From an uncultured Mesorhizobium sp. (GTDB lineage Bacteria > Pseudomonadota > Alphaproteobacteria > Rhizobiales > Rhizobiaceae), in NCBI GenBank assembly GCA_950071955.1, contig CATMOC010000106.1:1-9443 (forward strand): a stretch of 9,443 nt of DNA, given 5' to 3'. Under the pieces are notes generated by a model. That model had not been told where the DNA came from and made no database searches. It was given only the letters and a program-made list of their open reading frames with translations. Below are positions 1 through 6,294 of this stretch, piece by piece (the first letter of the stretch is position 1; every line of letters begins with the position of its first letter). Position numbers and translations under genes: made by a program.

Positions 1-334
1 GGATTGCGAACTGTTCGACACCGAGGGTAAGCGCTACCTCGATCTCTTTGCCGGTTTCGGCGCGGGCCTTGTTGGCGACCGCCTGGTTGTACTGCGCCTG
101 CAGGTTCTGGTAGTCGCGCTGCATCGCGTCGAGCGTCACCGTGTTGCCCGGCGTGGCCTGGATCGTGCCGACGAGGTCGGCCATCTGCTTTTCCAGCTCG
201 GCCCGCTGGCGCTGGATCGCCGCGAGCTGGGCGTCGATATCGGCGAGCTGGATCTCGAACGGGGTCGGCGGTTCGCGCAGCGTGCCGGACGGATCGGTGA
301 CCATGCCCGCCGCCGCGGCCTCCTGCTCGGCGAC
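1..334 (-). other. Wzz/GumC-like coiled-coil segment joined in frame to the SulP STAS domain
   Basis: In the same minus-strand frame as the SulP gene, residues about 434-543 are hydrophilic, alanine/glutamine/glutamate-rich and predicted coiled coil. Features seen are [57 protein letters not shown] and [17 protein letters not shown]. This order (paired-helix region, [21 protein letters not shown]) is what I recognise from the region before the second membrane helix of rhizobial GumC/Wzz polysaccharide co-polymerases. No membrane helix of that family is in the window, so this is an internal fragment. An anion transporter would not be expected to carry a periplasmic co-polymerase coiled coil where its cytoplasmic STAS domain should be. 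The family call rests on remembered motifs, not a search. Confidence 0.6.
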
Positions 335-1630
335 GACCTTTTCCAGCGCCTCCTTGAAGTCGAAGGCGGCGAGGAAGGCTTCGGAGGAAGCGAAGAAGAC
401 CTGGCCCTCGACGACGTAGGACCGATGCTTGCCGTCGGCCGACGCGCTCGACGTGACGCGGAAGATCTGCGCCACCTTGGAAGCGAAGAAGAGGCCCGAC
501 AGGAGAACGCCCACGAGTACGCCGATCGCCAGGTTGTGGGTGGCGACGACGGTGACCACGGTTGCCAGCATAACGGTGGAGGACCGGCGCGGATGGTCCT
601 TCAGATTGCGGATGGAGGTCCAGGAGAACGTGCCGATCGAGACCATGATCATGATCGCCACCAGCGCGGCCATGGGGATGATCGAAACCCAGTCGCCGAG
701 GACGACGATGAGGAACAACAGGACGACGCCGGCGGCGAAGCAGGAGAGCCGCCCGCGGCCGCCCGACTTCACGTTGATGACCGACTGGCCGATCATGGCG
801 CAGCCTGCCATGCCGCCGAGAAAGCCGGTGGCGACGTTGGCGAGCCCCTGCCCGACGCACTCGCGATTCTTGTCGCTGCCGGTATCGGTCAGTTCGTCGA
901 TGATCGACGCCGTCATCAGCGATTCGAGCAGCCCCACGACGGCGACCGCGGCCGAATAGGGCAGCACGATCATGAAGGTCTCGAGATTGAGCGGCACGTC
1001 CGGCAGCAGGAAGACGGGCAGCGTCGATGGCAGTTCGCCCATGTCCCCGACGGTACGAAGCTCGTCCATGCCGAACCATAGCGAGACGGCGGTGAGCGCC
1101 AGGATGCAGATCAGCGGCGACGGCACGGCCCTGGTGAAGCGCGGGAACAGGTAGATGATCGCGAGGCCTGCGGCCACCATGACGTAGGTGACCCACGGCA
1201 CGCCGATGAGTTCGGGCAGCTGAGCCATGAAAATCAGGATCGCCAGCGCGTTGACGAAACCCGTGATTACCGAGCGCGAGACGAAGCGCATGAGATCGCC
1301 GAGCCGCAGCAGGCCGGCCCCGACCTGCAGCACGCCGGCGAGGATGGTGGCGACCAGGAGGTATTGCAGCCCGTGCTCCTTCACCAGCGTCACCATGAGG
1401 ACGGCGGTCGCGGCGGTCGCCGCAGAGATCATACCGGGACGTCCGCCGGCGAAAGCTATGACCACGGCGATCGAGAACGAGGCGTAGAGGCCGATCTTGG
1501 GATCGACGCCCGCGATGATGGAAAAGGCGATGGCCTCGGGGATCAGCGCGAGCGCCACGACCAGCCCGGCGAGCAGGTCGCCGCGGACATTGCCGAACCA
1601 TTCGGCACGATAGGCGGAAAGGGAGTTCAT
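1..1630 (-). CDS. SulP family inorganic anion transporter, C-terminus replaced by a Wzz/GumC-like segment (partial, runs off left edge)
   Basis: The frame opens with ATG at 1628-1630 ([14 protein letters not shown]) and stays open for 543 codons to the window edge. Residues about 15-400 form a very hydrophobic multi-helix region with SulP hallmarks: [18 protein letters not shown] near residues 20-37, then [12 protein letters not shown] and [13 protein letters not shown]. This family moves sulfate, bicarbonate or other anions across the inner membrane; the substrate cannot be read from sequence. A cytoplasmic STAS domain begins near residue 408 ([12 protein letters not shown]) but family resemblance stops after EALEKV (residues 427-432). 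From residue 434 the chain resembles the C-terminal periplasmic coiled coil of GumC/Wzz proteins ([33 protein letters not shown]). SulP proteins of this short type usually end about 60 residues after this point. The transporter part is certain; the tail is probably a join artefact or rearrangement. Confidence 0.85.
   Translation of the reverse strand, partial: MNSLSAYRAEWFGNVRGDLLAGLVVALALIPEAIAFSIIAGVDPKIGLYASFSIAVVIAFAGGRPGMISAATAATAVLMVTLVKEHGLQYLLVATILAGVLQVGAGLLRLGDLMRFVSRSVITGFVNALAILIFMAQLPELIGVPWVTYVMVAAGLAIIYLFPRFTRAVPSPLICILALTAVSLWFGMDELRTVGDMGELPSTLPVFLLPDVPLNLETFMIVLPYSAAVAVVGLLESLMTASIIDELTDTGSDKNRECVGQGLANVATGFLGGMAGCAMIGQSVINVKSGGRGRLSCFAAGVVLLFLIVVLGDWVSIIPMAALVAIMIMVSIGTFSWTSIRNLKDHPRRSSTVMLATVVTVVATHNLAIGVLVGVLLSGLFFASKVAQIFRVTSSASADGKHRSYVVEGQVFFASSEAFLAAFDFKEALEKVVAEQEAAAAGMVTDPSGTLREPPTPFEIQLADIDAQLAAIQRQRAELEKQMADLVGTIQATPGNTVTLDAMQRDYQNLQAQYNQAVANKARAETGKEIEVALTLGVEQFAI
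2..76 (+). pseudogene. Possible fragment of a class III (PLP-dependent) aminotransferase
   Basis: Read on the plus strand from base 2, the sequence gives [17 protein letters not shown] followed by AGLVG. It fits the N-terminal pattern of class III aminotransferases: aromatic/aliphatic-D-x-x-G-[KR]-x-Y-L-D-x-x-[AS]-G, then a short hydrophobic run ending in G. No family resemblance continues after about base 76, where the opposite strand is GumC-like coiled coil. It would therefore be the truncated start of a gene lying mostly left of the window. The stretch is only about 25 codons, and the minus-strand reading through the same bases ([11 protein letters not shown]) is also plausible, so chance resemblance is possible. 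Confidence 0.35.
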
Positions 1631-1728
1631 TCAAATCCGGGGAAAACGGGACCGCGGCGGCCGGCAAAGGCCTTCCAGGTGGCTATGATGCGGTCGGGTT
1701 GTCCGGCGGGTCGGCGGCCGGAAGAGCC

Positions 1729-1747
1729 ACCCGGATTTTCACCGGGT
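1729..1747. repeat. 6-bp perfect inverted repeat in the SulP leader
   Basis: ACCCGG at 1729-1734 and CCGGGT at 1742-1747 are perfect reverse complements separated by a 7-base AT-rich loop (ATTTTCA). The repeat lies about 100 bp upstream of the SulP start codon. It could form a small hairpin in the mRNA leader or be a protein-binding site. No U-tract follows on the minus strand, so it is not an obvious terminator. Confidence 0.35.
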
Positions 1748-1775
1748 CCGATGTTTCCTCGTTCATAAGAGGGGA

Positions 1776-1791
1776 GTTGCTGCACTGCAAC
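1776..1791. repeat. 5-bp inverted repeat between the CsaA-like and SulP genes
   Basis: GTTGC at 1776-1780 pairs with GCAAC at 1787-1791 around a 6-base loop. It lies about 50 bp past the CsaA-like stop codon on the minus strand. Without a following U-run it is a weak terminator candidate, and it could equally be a chance repeat. Confidence 0.2.
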
Positions 1792-1841
1792 AGGAAATCG
1801 AGGGGTGGCAGGCTACATCGGCCAGAGCATCCCGGCTCCCG

Positions 1842-2201
1842 TCAGAACAGCCGGCCGCCGTCCGGCACCTTGCGTTCGATGGCGGCGAGCACCACGGCGC
1901 CGTCCTCATCGGGAAAGCCGAGCGTCAGCACCTCGGACATGAACTTGCCGATCTGGCGCGGCGGAAAGTTGACGACCGCCATCACCTGACGCCCGACGAG
2001 TTCCTCCGGCGCGTAGTACTTGGTGATCTGCGCCGACGACTTCTTCACGCCGATTACGGGTCCGAAGTCGATGCGCAGCTTGATTGCGGGCTTGCGCGCC
2101 TCGGGAAACGGCTCCGCCTCGACGATCGTGCCGGCGCGGATGTCGACCTTCTCGAAATCGGCCCAGGTGATCTCGGCCGGTCTGTCAGCCGTGGTCGCCA
2201 T
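1842..2201 (-). CDS. CsaA-like tRNA-binding domain protein
   Basis: The gene encodes 119 residues and is almost entirely a single tRNA-binding (OB-fold) domain of the CsaA/TRBP111 type. The family signature is clear: [20 protein letters not shown] at residues 13-32, [10 protein letters not shown] at 38-47, and [41 protein letters not shown] toward the C-terminus. Members form dimers that bind tRNA structurally or act as chaperone-like accessory factors; the specific role in this organism is unknown. Length fits the family. I chose ATG at 2199-2201 ([13 protein letters not shown]) because longer readings of the frame run back through the YbjN-like gene and add non-family residues. Only four bases separate this start from the YbjN-like stop, so the two are probably co-transcribed and translationally coupled. 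Confidence 0.9.
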   Translation of the reverse strand: MATTADRPAEITWADFEKVDIRAGTIVEAEPFPEARKPAIKLRIDFGPVIGVKKSSAQITKYYAPEELVGRQVMAVVNFPPRQIGKFMSEVLTLGFPDEDGAVVLAAIERKVPDGGRLF

Positions 2202-2205
2202 GGCG

Positions 2206-2706
2206 TCAAGCGCTGCCGTGTGTTTCGAACAACACGCTCTGCAGGGCATCGCGGGCCGAGACGCCCGACCAGACGACGAACTGGAACGCCTGGAAATAGC
2301 ATTCGCAGGCTTCGAGCGCCGACGACAGCAGCACCTCCACCTGCTGGCTGGTCGGCTCGGCGCCGCCTGCCAGGAGCAGCGACTGGCGAAACATGATCGC
2401 CCCTTCCTGCTCCCACAGGTCAAAATGGCCGAACAGCATCTGTTCGTTGATCAGAGCCAGCAGGCGCATGACCTCGGTCACGCGTGTCTCGGTCACCTTG
2501 ATGTCGAAGGCGCAGGCGAGATGCAGCGCCTCGAAGTCCTCCATCCAGGAAAACGAGATGTGATAGTCCGTCCAGTTGCCGGCGACCGAGATGGCGATCT
2601 CGTCATCGCCCGCGCGCTCGAAAGCCCACTCGTTGGCGTGCGCGACCTGCTCGATGACATCCACCGGATGCGCCTCGCGTGTCAGGTCGATTTCCAGAAG
2701 GCTCAT
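2206..2706 (-). CDS. YbjN domain-containing protein, unknown function
   Basis: This 166-residue soluble acidic protein begins [18 protein letters not shown] and carries the YbjN pattern: an N-terminal region with W at [20 protein letters not shown], then [20 protein letters not shown], and a central helix ending [17 protein letters not shown]. The fold resembles type III secretion chaperones; bacterial YbjN proteins are linked to stress and motility phenotypes in E. coli, but the molecular function is unknown. There is no signal peptide or membrane segment. The start at 2704-2706 is supported by AGGAAG at 2713-2718, seven bases upstream; a longer open frame reaching 2844 adds arginine/glycine-rich residues atypical of the family. 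It lies directly upstream of the CsaA-like gene with a four-base gap. The family call is firm, the function open. Confidence 0.85.
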   Translation of the reverse strand: MSLLEIDLTREAHPVDVIEQVAHANEWAFERAGDDEIAISVAGNWTDYHISFSWMEDFEALHLACAFDIKVTETRVTEVMRLLALINEQMLFGHFDLWEQEGAIMFRQSLLLAGGAEPTSQQVEVLLSSALEACECYFQAFQFVVWSGVSARDALQSVLFETHGSA

Positions 2707-3017
2707 GAATTGCTTCCTGTTGTTGTGGGAACGCGGTCCGCGCGCTCCGCCCGGGACGCAACACGCGACGCGACTTGCAAACTCGTGGGGGAACGCGCGA
2801 GGTCTTCCAATGACCCCGGCCGGGGAACCCCCGTCCCGGCGCATGAACGAATCATGCAGTAAATTCAGTGTATTGATGACGAGTCGCAGTTCCAGCGGTT
2901 TTTTGGTTCCGGCGGTTTCGCGTGTGGATAGCCTGTGCGCCGGCTATCAACCATGCCTGCGTAAGGGATTCTGCATGAACGCCTTTTTCGCCTGCCGTCC
3001 TGTGGAAACGCGGAGGA
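2707..3017. other. Intergenic region upstream of the YbjN-like gene
   Basis: About 310 bp lie between the ubiK stop and the YbjN-like start on the minus strand. The region includes locally AT-richer DNA near 2850-2920 (TAAATTCAGTGTATTGATGA), which makes it the likely promoter region for the YbjN-csaA pair, though I cannot identify a convincing -35/-10 pair. A GC palindrome (CCCCGGCCGGGG, 2814-2825) and a 7-bp inverted repeat (2927-2948) are present. No gene, tRNA or mobile-element trace is visible. Confidence 0.4.
2927..2948. repeat. 7-bp perfect inverted repeat (GATAGCC/GGCTATC)
   Basis: GATAGCC at 2927-2933 and GGCTATC at 2942-2948 are exact reverse complements with an 8-base loop. After one mismatch, two further flanking pairs (TG at 2924-2925 with CA) extend it. 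It sits between the ubiK stop and the AT-richer part of the YbjN upstream region. No T-run follows on either strand. It could be a transcription-factor site, an mRNA 3' end structure for ubiK, or chance. Confidence 0.4.
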
Positions 3018-3332
3018 TTATTTTTTCGTCCGCGCCTTCGCCGGAGCGCTCGCGGAGGCGTTTTCGGCCGTATTGCCGCTCAGTGCGGCGAGCCTGGCTT
3101 CCATTTCGTCGAGCCGCGCGGCGAGTTTCTTGTTCTCGGCGCGCGCCTTGACCGCCATGTCCCGCATGGCTTCGAACTCCTCGCGCTGAACGATGTCCAT
3201 CGAGTTCAACATGCGCTCCGCCTGGGCGCGGAAGGCACCTTCCATCTCGCGCCGCACGCCCTGCGCGGCGCCCGCGGCGTCCGTCATCAGCTTGGCGATA
3301 TCATCCAGGATGCGGTTGGGTCCGTTCGTCAT
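3018..3332 (-). CDS. ubiK: UbiK-family accessory factor (BMFP domain) for ubiquinone biosynthesis
   Basis: The 104-residue product starts MTNGPNRILDDIAKLMTDAAGAAQGVRREMEGAFRAQAERML and continues with a long charged helix, DIVQREEFEAMRDMAVKARAENKKLAARLDEMEARLAAL (about residues 49-85). It ends in an Ala/Lys-rich disordered tail (PAKARTKK). This is the UbiK/YqiC (BMFP) layout: a membrane-associating amphipathic N-terminal half and a trimerising C-terminal coiled coil. In E. coli UbiK assists the Ubi complex in aerobic ubiquinone synthesis by interacting with UbiJ. I chose ATG at 3330-3332, with GAGG about nine bases upstream. An in-frame start at 3368 would add 12 Arg/Ser/Glu residues that do not fit the family. 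It is transcribed divergently from lgt. Confidence 0.85.
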   Translation of the reverse strand: MTNGPNRILDDIAKLMTDAAGAAQGVRREMEGAFRAQAERMLNSMDIVQREEFEAMRDMAVKARAENKKLAARLDEMEARLAALSGNTAENASASAPAKARTKK

Positions 3333-3475
3333 GACGCTGGCCTCGCTCTCAACGGATCGGCTCCGCAAGACGGGCGGAGTGTCCTTTCGAGAGAACTAGG
3401 CGGGGGTGGACCTCTTTGCAAGCATCCGACCGGCGGCGCTTGCTGGCATCTTGACCTTTGGCGCCGCCATCGACC
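3333..3475. promoter_or_regulatory. Divergent ubiK/lgt intergenic region
   Basis: About 140 bp separate two divergent start codons, so promoters for both genes are expected here. CTTGAC at 3450-3455 resembles an alphaproteobacterial -35 box, but no good -10 lies at the right distance. A perfect 6-bp inverted repeat, CTCCGC (3361-3366) and GCGGAG (3374-3379), sits about 30 bp upstream of ubiK and would form a hairpin in its leader. No binding site for a known regulator is recognised. Confidence 0.35.
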
Positions 3476-4357
3476 ATGGTCCGCGCGCTTTTGACAGCCG
3501 GGAACCCGACCTTGGAAACGCTCCTCCTGCCGCTCGCGGCGCTGCCCTTCCCCGAGATCGACCCGGTCCTTCTCCGGCTCGGCCCGCTGGCCATCCACTG
3601 GTACGGCATCGGCTATGTCGTGGGTATCCTCTTTGCCTGGTGGTACGCCAAGCGGCTCCTGTCGAAGCCGCAGCTGTGGGCAGACGGCCTTCCCCCGATG
3701 AAGCCGGAGGATCTCGACGATTTCGTCGTCTGGGCCGCGGCCGGCATCGTCCTGGGCGGGCGCATCGGATATGTCCTGTTCTACGATCTCGCGCGCTACA
3801 TCGAGGAGCCGCTGGCGGCGCTGGCGCTCTGGGAGGGCGGCATGTCCTTCCACGGCGGCCTGCTCGGCACGATCCTGGCCATGATCCTGTTTTCGCGTTC
3901 ACGCGGCATTCGCGTCTGGAGCATGTTCGATATCGTCGCCGCTGGCGTGCCCGTCGGGCTCGGCCTCGTGCGATGCGCCAATTTCATAAACTCCGAACTG
4001 TGGGGCCGGACCACGGACGTGCCCTGGGCCTTCGTCTTCCCGAACGGCGGCCCCGAACCGCGTCATCCGAGCCAGCTATATGAGGCAGCACTGGAAGGCC
4101 TCGTGCTGTTCGTCGTGCTGAGGATCCTCACCCACCGTTTCCTGAAGCTGAAGGCCCCCGGTTTCGTGGCGGGAGCCTTCGTGGCGGGCTACGGGCTCTC
4201 GCGCATCGTCGTCGAGTTCTTCCGGGTGCCCGATCCGCAGCTCGGCTATCTGCTCGGCGGATGGCTGACCATGGGCATGATTCTGTCGCTGCCGATGGTT
4301 CTTGCCGGCGCCTGGGCCATGGCGACCGCGCGGCCGGCGACTTCCCCTGCAAGATGA
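3476..4357 (+). CDS. lgt: Prolipoprotein diacylglyceryl transferase
   Basis: Lgt transfers diacylglycerol from phosphatidylglycerol to the lipobox cysteine of prelipoproteins, the first step of lipoprotein maturation, in the inner membrane. The 293-residue frame has several membrane helices and family motifs: [22 protein letters not shown] (about 23-44), [11 protein letters not shown] (95-105), SFHGGLLG (124-131, with the conserved His126), [13 protein letters not shown] (166-178, conserved Arg166, Asn169, Glu174), RHPSQLYEA (196-204) and SRIVVEFFR (242-250, Arg243). The start is uncertain. ATG at 3476 has no clear ribosome-binding site; the in-frame TTG at 3512 would give [14 protein letters not shown], closer to homologue N-termini, with GGGAA nearby. 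The stop overlaps the next start (ATGA, 4354-4357), indicating an operon. Confidence 0.95.
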   Translation: MVRALLTAGNPTLETLLLPLAALPFPEIDPVLLRLGPLAIHWYGIGYVVGILFAWWYAKRLLSKPQLWADGLPPMKPEDLDDFVVWAAAGIVLGGRIGYVLFYDLARYIEEPLAALALWEGGMSFHGGLLGTILAMILFSRSRGIRVWSMFDIVAAGVPVGLGLVRCANFINSELWGRTTDVPWAFVFPNGGPEPRHPSQLYEAALEGLVLFVVLRILTHRFLKLKAPGFVAGAFVAGYGLSRIVVEFFRVPDPQLGYLLGGWLTMGMILSLPMVLAGAWAMATARPATSPAR

Positions 4358-5442
4358 ATGGCTTGAAAGAGAGAATAGCCGCGTTGATCGAGCAGGAAGG
4401 GCCGCTGACGATCGCCGACTACATGACTGTCTGCCTGTTCGATCCCGCGCATGGCTACTATACCACGCGCGAGCCCTTCGGCGTTGAAGGCGACTTCACC
4501 ACCGCGCCGGAGATCAGCCAGATGTTCGGCGAGCTTGTCGCGATCTGGCTCTATTCGGTGTGGCAGGCAGCGGGCTCTCCCCGGCCCGTCTGCATCGCGG
4601 AGATCGGGCCGGGGCGCGGCACCCTGACGAAAGACGTGATCCGCACGCTTTCGCAGATCGACGCCGGCCTGGCGCGGGACGTCCGCTTTGCGCTGGTCGA
4701 GGCAAGCCCACGATTGACCCAGGTGCAGAAGAAGACCCTCGCCGGTTCGCCGGCGACGCTGGAGTGGTACCGTCAGGTCGGCGATCTCCCGCAGCTTCCG
4801 GTCCTGTTCGTCGGCAACGAGATCTTCGACGCGATCCCGATGCGCCAGTTCGTGCACCGCGATGGCAGATGGCGCGAGCGCTGCGTCGGACTGTCCGGCG
4901 ACGGAGAGCTGGCTTTCGTGCAGGGACCGGGCGAGCCAGATCCGAGCCTCCTGCCGGCGGACGCCGGATCGGCCGAGGAGGGATCGCTGATCGAGCTGGC
5001 ACCTGCCCGCAGTGCGCTGATGGACGCGGTCGCCGGACGCATCGCCAGCGACGGCGGAGCGGGGATCTTTTTCGACTACGGACACCTGCAACCGGGATAC
5101 GGCGATACGCTGCAGGCGGTCCGCCGCCATGCCTTCGACGACGTGCTTGCCCGGCCCGGCGAAGCCGACCTGACGTCGCATGTCGATTTCGCCGCCCTTT
5201 CCGCCTCGGCGGGTCAGCACGGCCTTGCCGCGCACGTGGCGACCCAGGGGGATTTCCTGATCGCCATGGGCTTGCGGGAGCGCGCGGGCCTGCTCGGACG
5301 TTCGGCCGACGCCATAACCAGGGAGCGGATCGTCGGCGAAGCCCGCCGCCTCGCCGCGCCGGACGAGATGGGCGACCTTTTCAAGGTGCTGGCGGTTACG
5401 CCACACGGCCTGGTCCCGCCGGGGTTCGCGGGCCGTGATTGA
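4354..5442 (+). CDS. MidA/NDUFAF7-like class I SAM-dependent methyltransferase
   Basis: This 362-residue protein belongs to COG1565 (DUF185), the family of mitochondrial NDUFAF7/MidA, which symmetrically dimethylates an arginine of the 49-kDa subunit (NDUFS2) during complex I assembly. Visible motifs are [20 protein letters not shown] (29-48), [12 protein letters not shown] (49-60), the SAM-binding loop [10 protein letters not shown] (82-91), ALVEASPRL (113-121), [13 protein letters not shown] (154-166), FFDYGH (239-244), ADLTSHVDF (271-279) and DLFKVLAVT near the C-terminus. Length is normal for the family. ATG at 4354-4356 overlaps the lgt stop, so translation is probably coupled to lgt. 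The target in this bacterium is inferred from mitochondrial work; NuoD would be the expected substrate. Cytoplasmic, no signal peptide. Confidence 0.93.
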   Translation: MNGLKERIAALIEQEGPLTIADYMTVCLFDPAHGYYTTREPFGVEGDFTTAPEISQMFGELVAIWLYSVWQAAGSPRPVCIAEIGPGRGTLTKDVIRTLSQIDAGLARDVRFALVEASPRLTQVQKKTLAGSPATLEWYRQVGDLPQLPVLFVGNEIFDAIPMRQFVHRDGRWRERCVGLSGDGELAFVQGPGEPDPSLLPADAGSAEEGSLIELAPARSALMDAVAGRIASDGGAGIFFDYGHLQPGYGDTLQAVRRHAFDDVLARPGEADLTSHVDFAALSASAGQHGLAAHVATQGDFLIAMGLRERAGLLGRSADAITRERIVGEARRLAAPDEMGDLFKVLAVTPHGLVPPGFAGRD

Positions 5443-5502
5443 CTTGGCCACCCCCCTGCCCCACGATCCGCGCCGCCCAGGGAAGAAACTGCAAGGCCAA
5501 CG

Positions 5503-6294
5503 ATGCTGAATGACCAGAGACCGGAGCCGCTCCGGTCGCCAGAGCTTGCCGGACTGTCGGCCGGCGGGATCCGCCACGGCTTCTTCACGCGCGTCGGCGG
5601 CGTGTCGTCGGGCCTGTACCGGGGGCTCAACGTCGGGCTCGGTTCGAACGACGACCGCGAATCGGTGCTGGAGAACCGCTCTCGTGTCGCCAGATGGCTC
5701 GGCGTGCCGGCCGGCAATCTCTGTACCCCGCACCAGATCCATTCCGCGCGGGCGGTGGTCGCGACCGAGCCCTGGCCGGAGCGCCCGCAGGCGGACGCGG
5801 TGGTTACCGACCGGCCAGGCCTCGCGCTCGGGGTGCTGGCGGCCGATTGCGGACCGATCCTCTTCGCCGACCCCGAGGCACGCGTCATCGGAGCCGCGCA
5901 TGCCGGCTGGAAAGGTGCGCTGGACGGCGTGCTGGAGAGCACGATCGAGGCGATGGAACGGCTTGGCGCGCGTACGGCGCGCATCGTTGCCGTGCTCGGC
6001 CCCTCGATCAGCCAGGAGAACTACGAGGTCGGCCCCGAATTCGTCGATCGCTTCACGACGGCCGACCCGGACAACCAGCGATACTTTCTGCCTTCCACGA
6101 AACCCGGCCACGAGAAATTCGATCTCAACGGCTACACGGTCGACCGGCTGCGCCGGGCAGGGATCGGCGCCTCGCATCTCGGCGTCTGCACCTATGCCGA
6201 CGAGGAGCGGTTCTTTTCCTATCGGCGGACAACGCATAGGGGAGAGCTGGACTACGGCCGGCAGATATCGGCGATCGTCCTGGAGGAAATCTGA
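5503..6294 (+). CDS. pgeF: Peptidoglycan editing factor / polyphenol oxidase family (YfiH)
   Basis: The 263-residue product is a complete YfiH/PgeF (DUF152, 'laccase domain') protein. E. coli YfiH ligands are His71, Cys107 and His124; here HQIHS gives His80, ADCGPILFAD gives Cys116 and AAHAGWKGA gives His133, with identical spacings of 36 and 17 residues. Other motifs are HGFFTRVGGVSSGLY (25-39), LNVGLGSND (42-50), GPSISQENYEVGPEF (166-180) and CTYADEERFFSYRR (229-242). The family is reported to act as a multicopper oxidoreductase and, in E. coli, to limit misincorporation of L-Ser into peptidoglycan precursors. Sixty bases separate it from the methyltransferase, with a modest AAGG at 5493-5496 before ATG 5503. 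Its stop overlaps the next start by one base (TGATG at 6292-6296). Confidence 0.93.
   Translation: MLNDQRPEPLRSPELAGLSAGGIRHGFFTRVGGVSSGLYRGLNVGLGSNDDRESVLENRSRVARWLGVPAGNLCTPHQIHSARAVVATEPWPERPQADAVVTDRPGLALGVLAADCGPILFADPEARVIGAAHAGWKGALDGVLESTIEAMERLGARTARIVAVLGPSISQENYEVGPEFVDRFTTADPDNQRYFLPSTKPGHEKFDLNGYTVDRLRRAGIGASHLGVCTYADEERFFSYRRTTHRGELDYGRQISAIVLEEI

Larger units (their letters stand above)
1631..1841. other. Intergenic region upstream of the SulP gene, with inverted repeats
   Basis: About 210 bp separate the CsaA-like stop from the SulP start, both read on the minus strand. I see two short inverted repeats (1729-1747 and 1776-1791). A 27-codon frame on the minus strand starts at 1766 but has no ribosome-binding site. 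I see no convincing promoter or rho-independent terminator. The region probably holds the SulP promoter. Confidence 0.4.

Noticed and set aside
425..1081. A 218-codon plus-strand open frame over the SulP region.
   Set aside because: Its composition is highly charged, repetitive and low-complexity (runs of D, H, G, Q, R), and the antisense frame encodes clear SulP membrane helices.
1683..1766. A 27-codon minus-strand frame (MNEETSDPVKIRVALPAADP...) upstream of the SulP gene.
   Set aside because: There is no ribosome-binding site before its ATG, it is short and Pro-rich, and part of it is explained by the inverted repeat at 1729-1747.
2814..2825. GC palindrome CCCCGGCCGGGG upstream of the YbjN-like gene.
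   Set aside because: A loop-free 12-mer of pure G/C is not surprising in this GC-rich DNA, and no nearby feature gives it a role.
4246..6237. A 663-codon open frame on the minus strand opposite the methyltransferase and pgeF.
   Set aside because: It is an antisense shadow produced by GC-rich codon bias. The plus-strand genes over the same bases have full family motifs, while this frame is Arg/Asp/Gly/Pro-rich with no recognisable domain.
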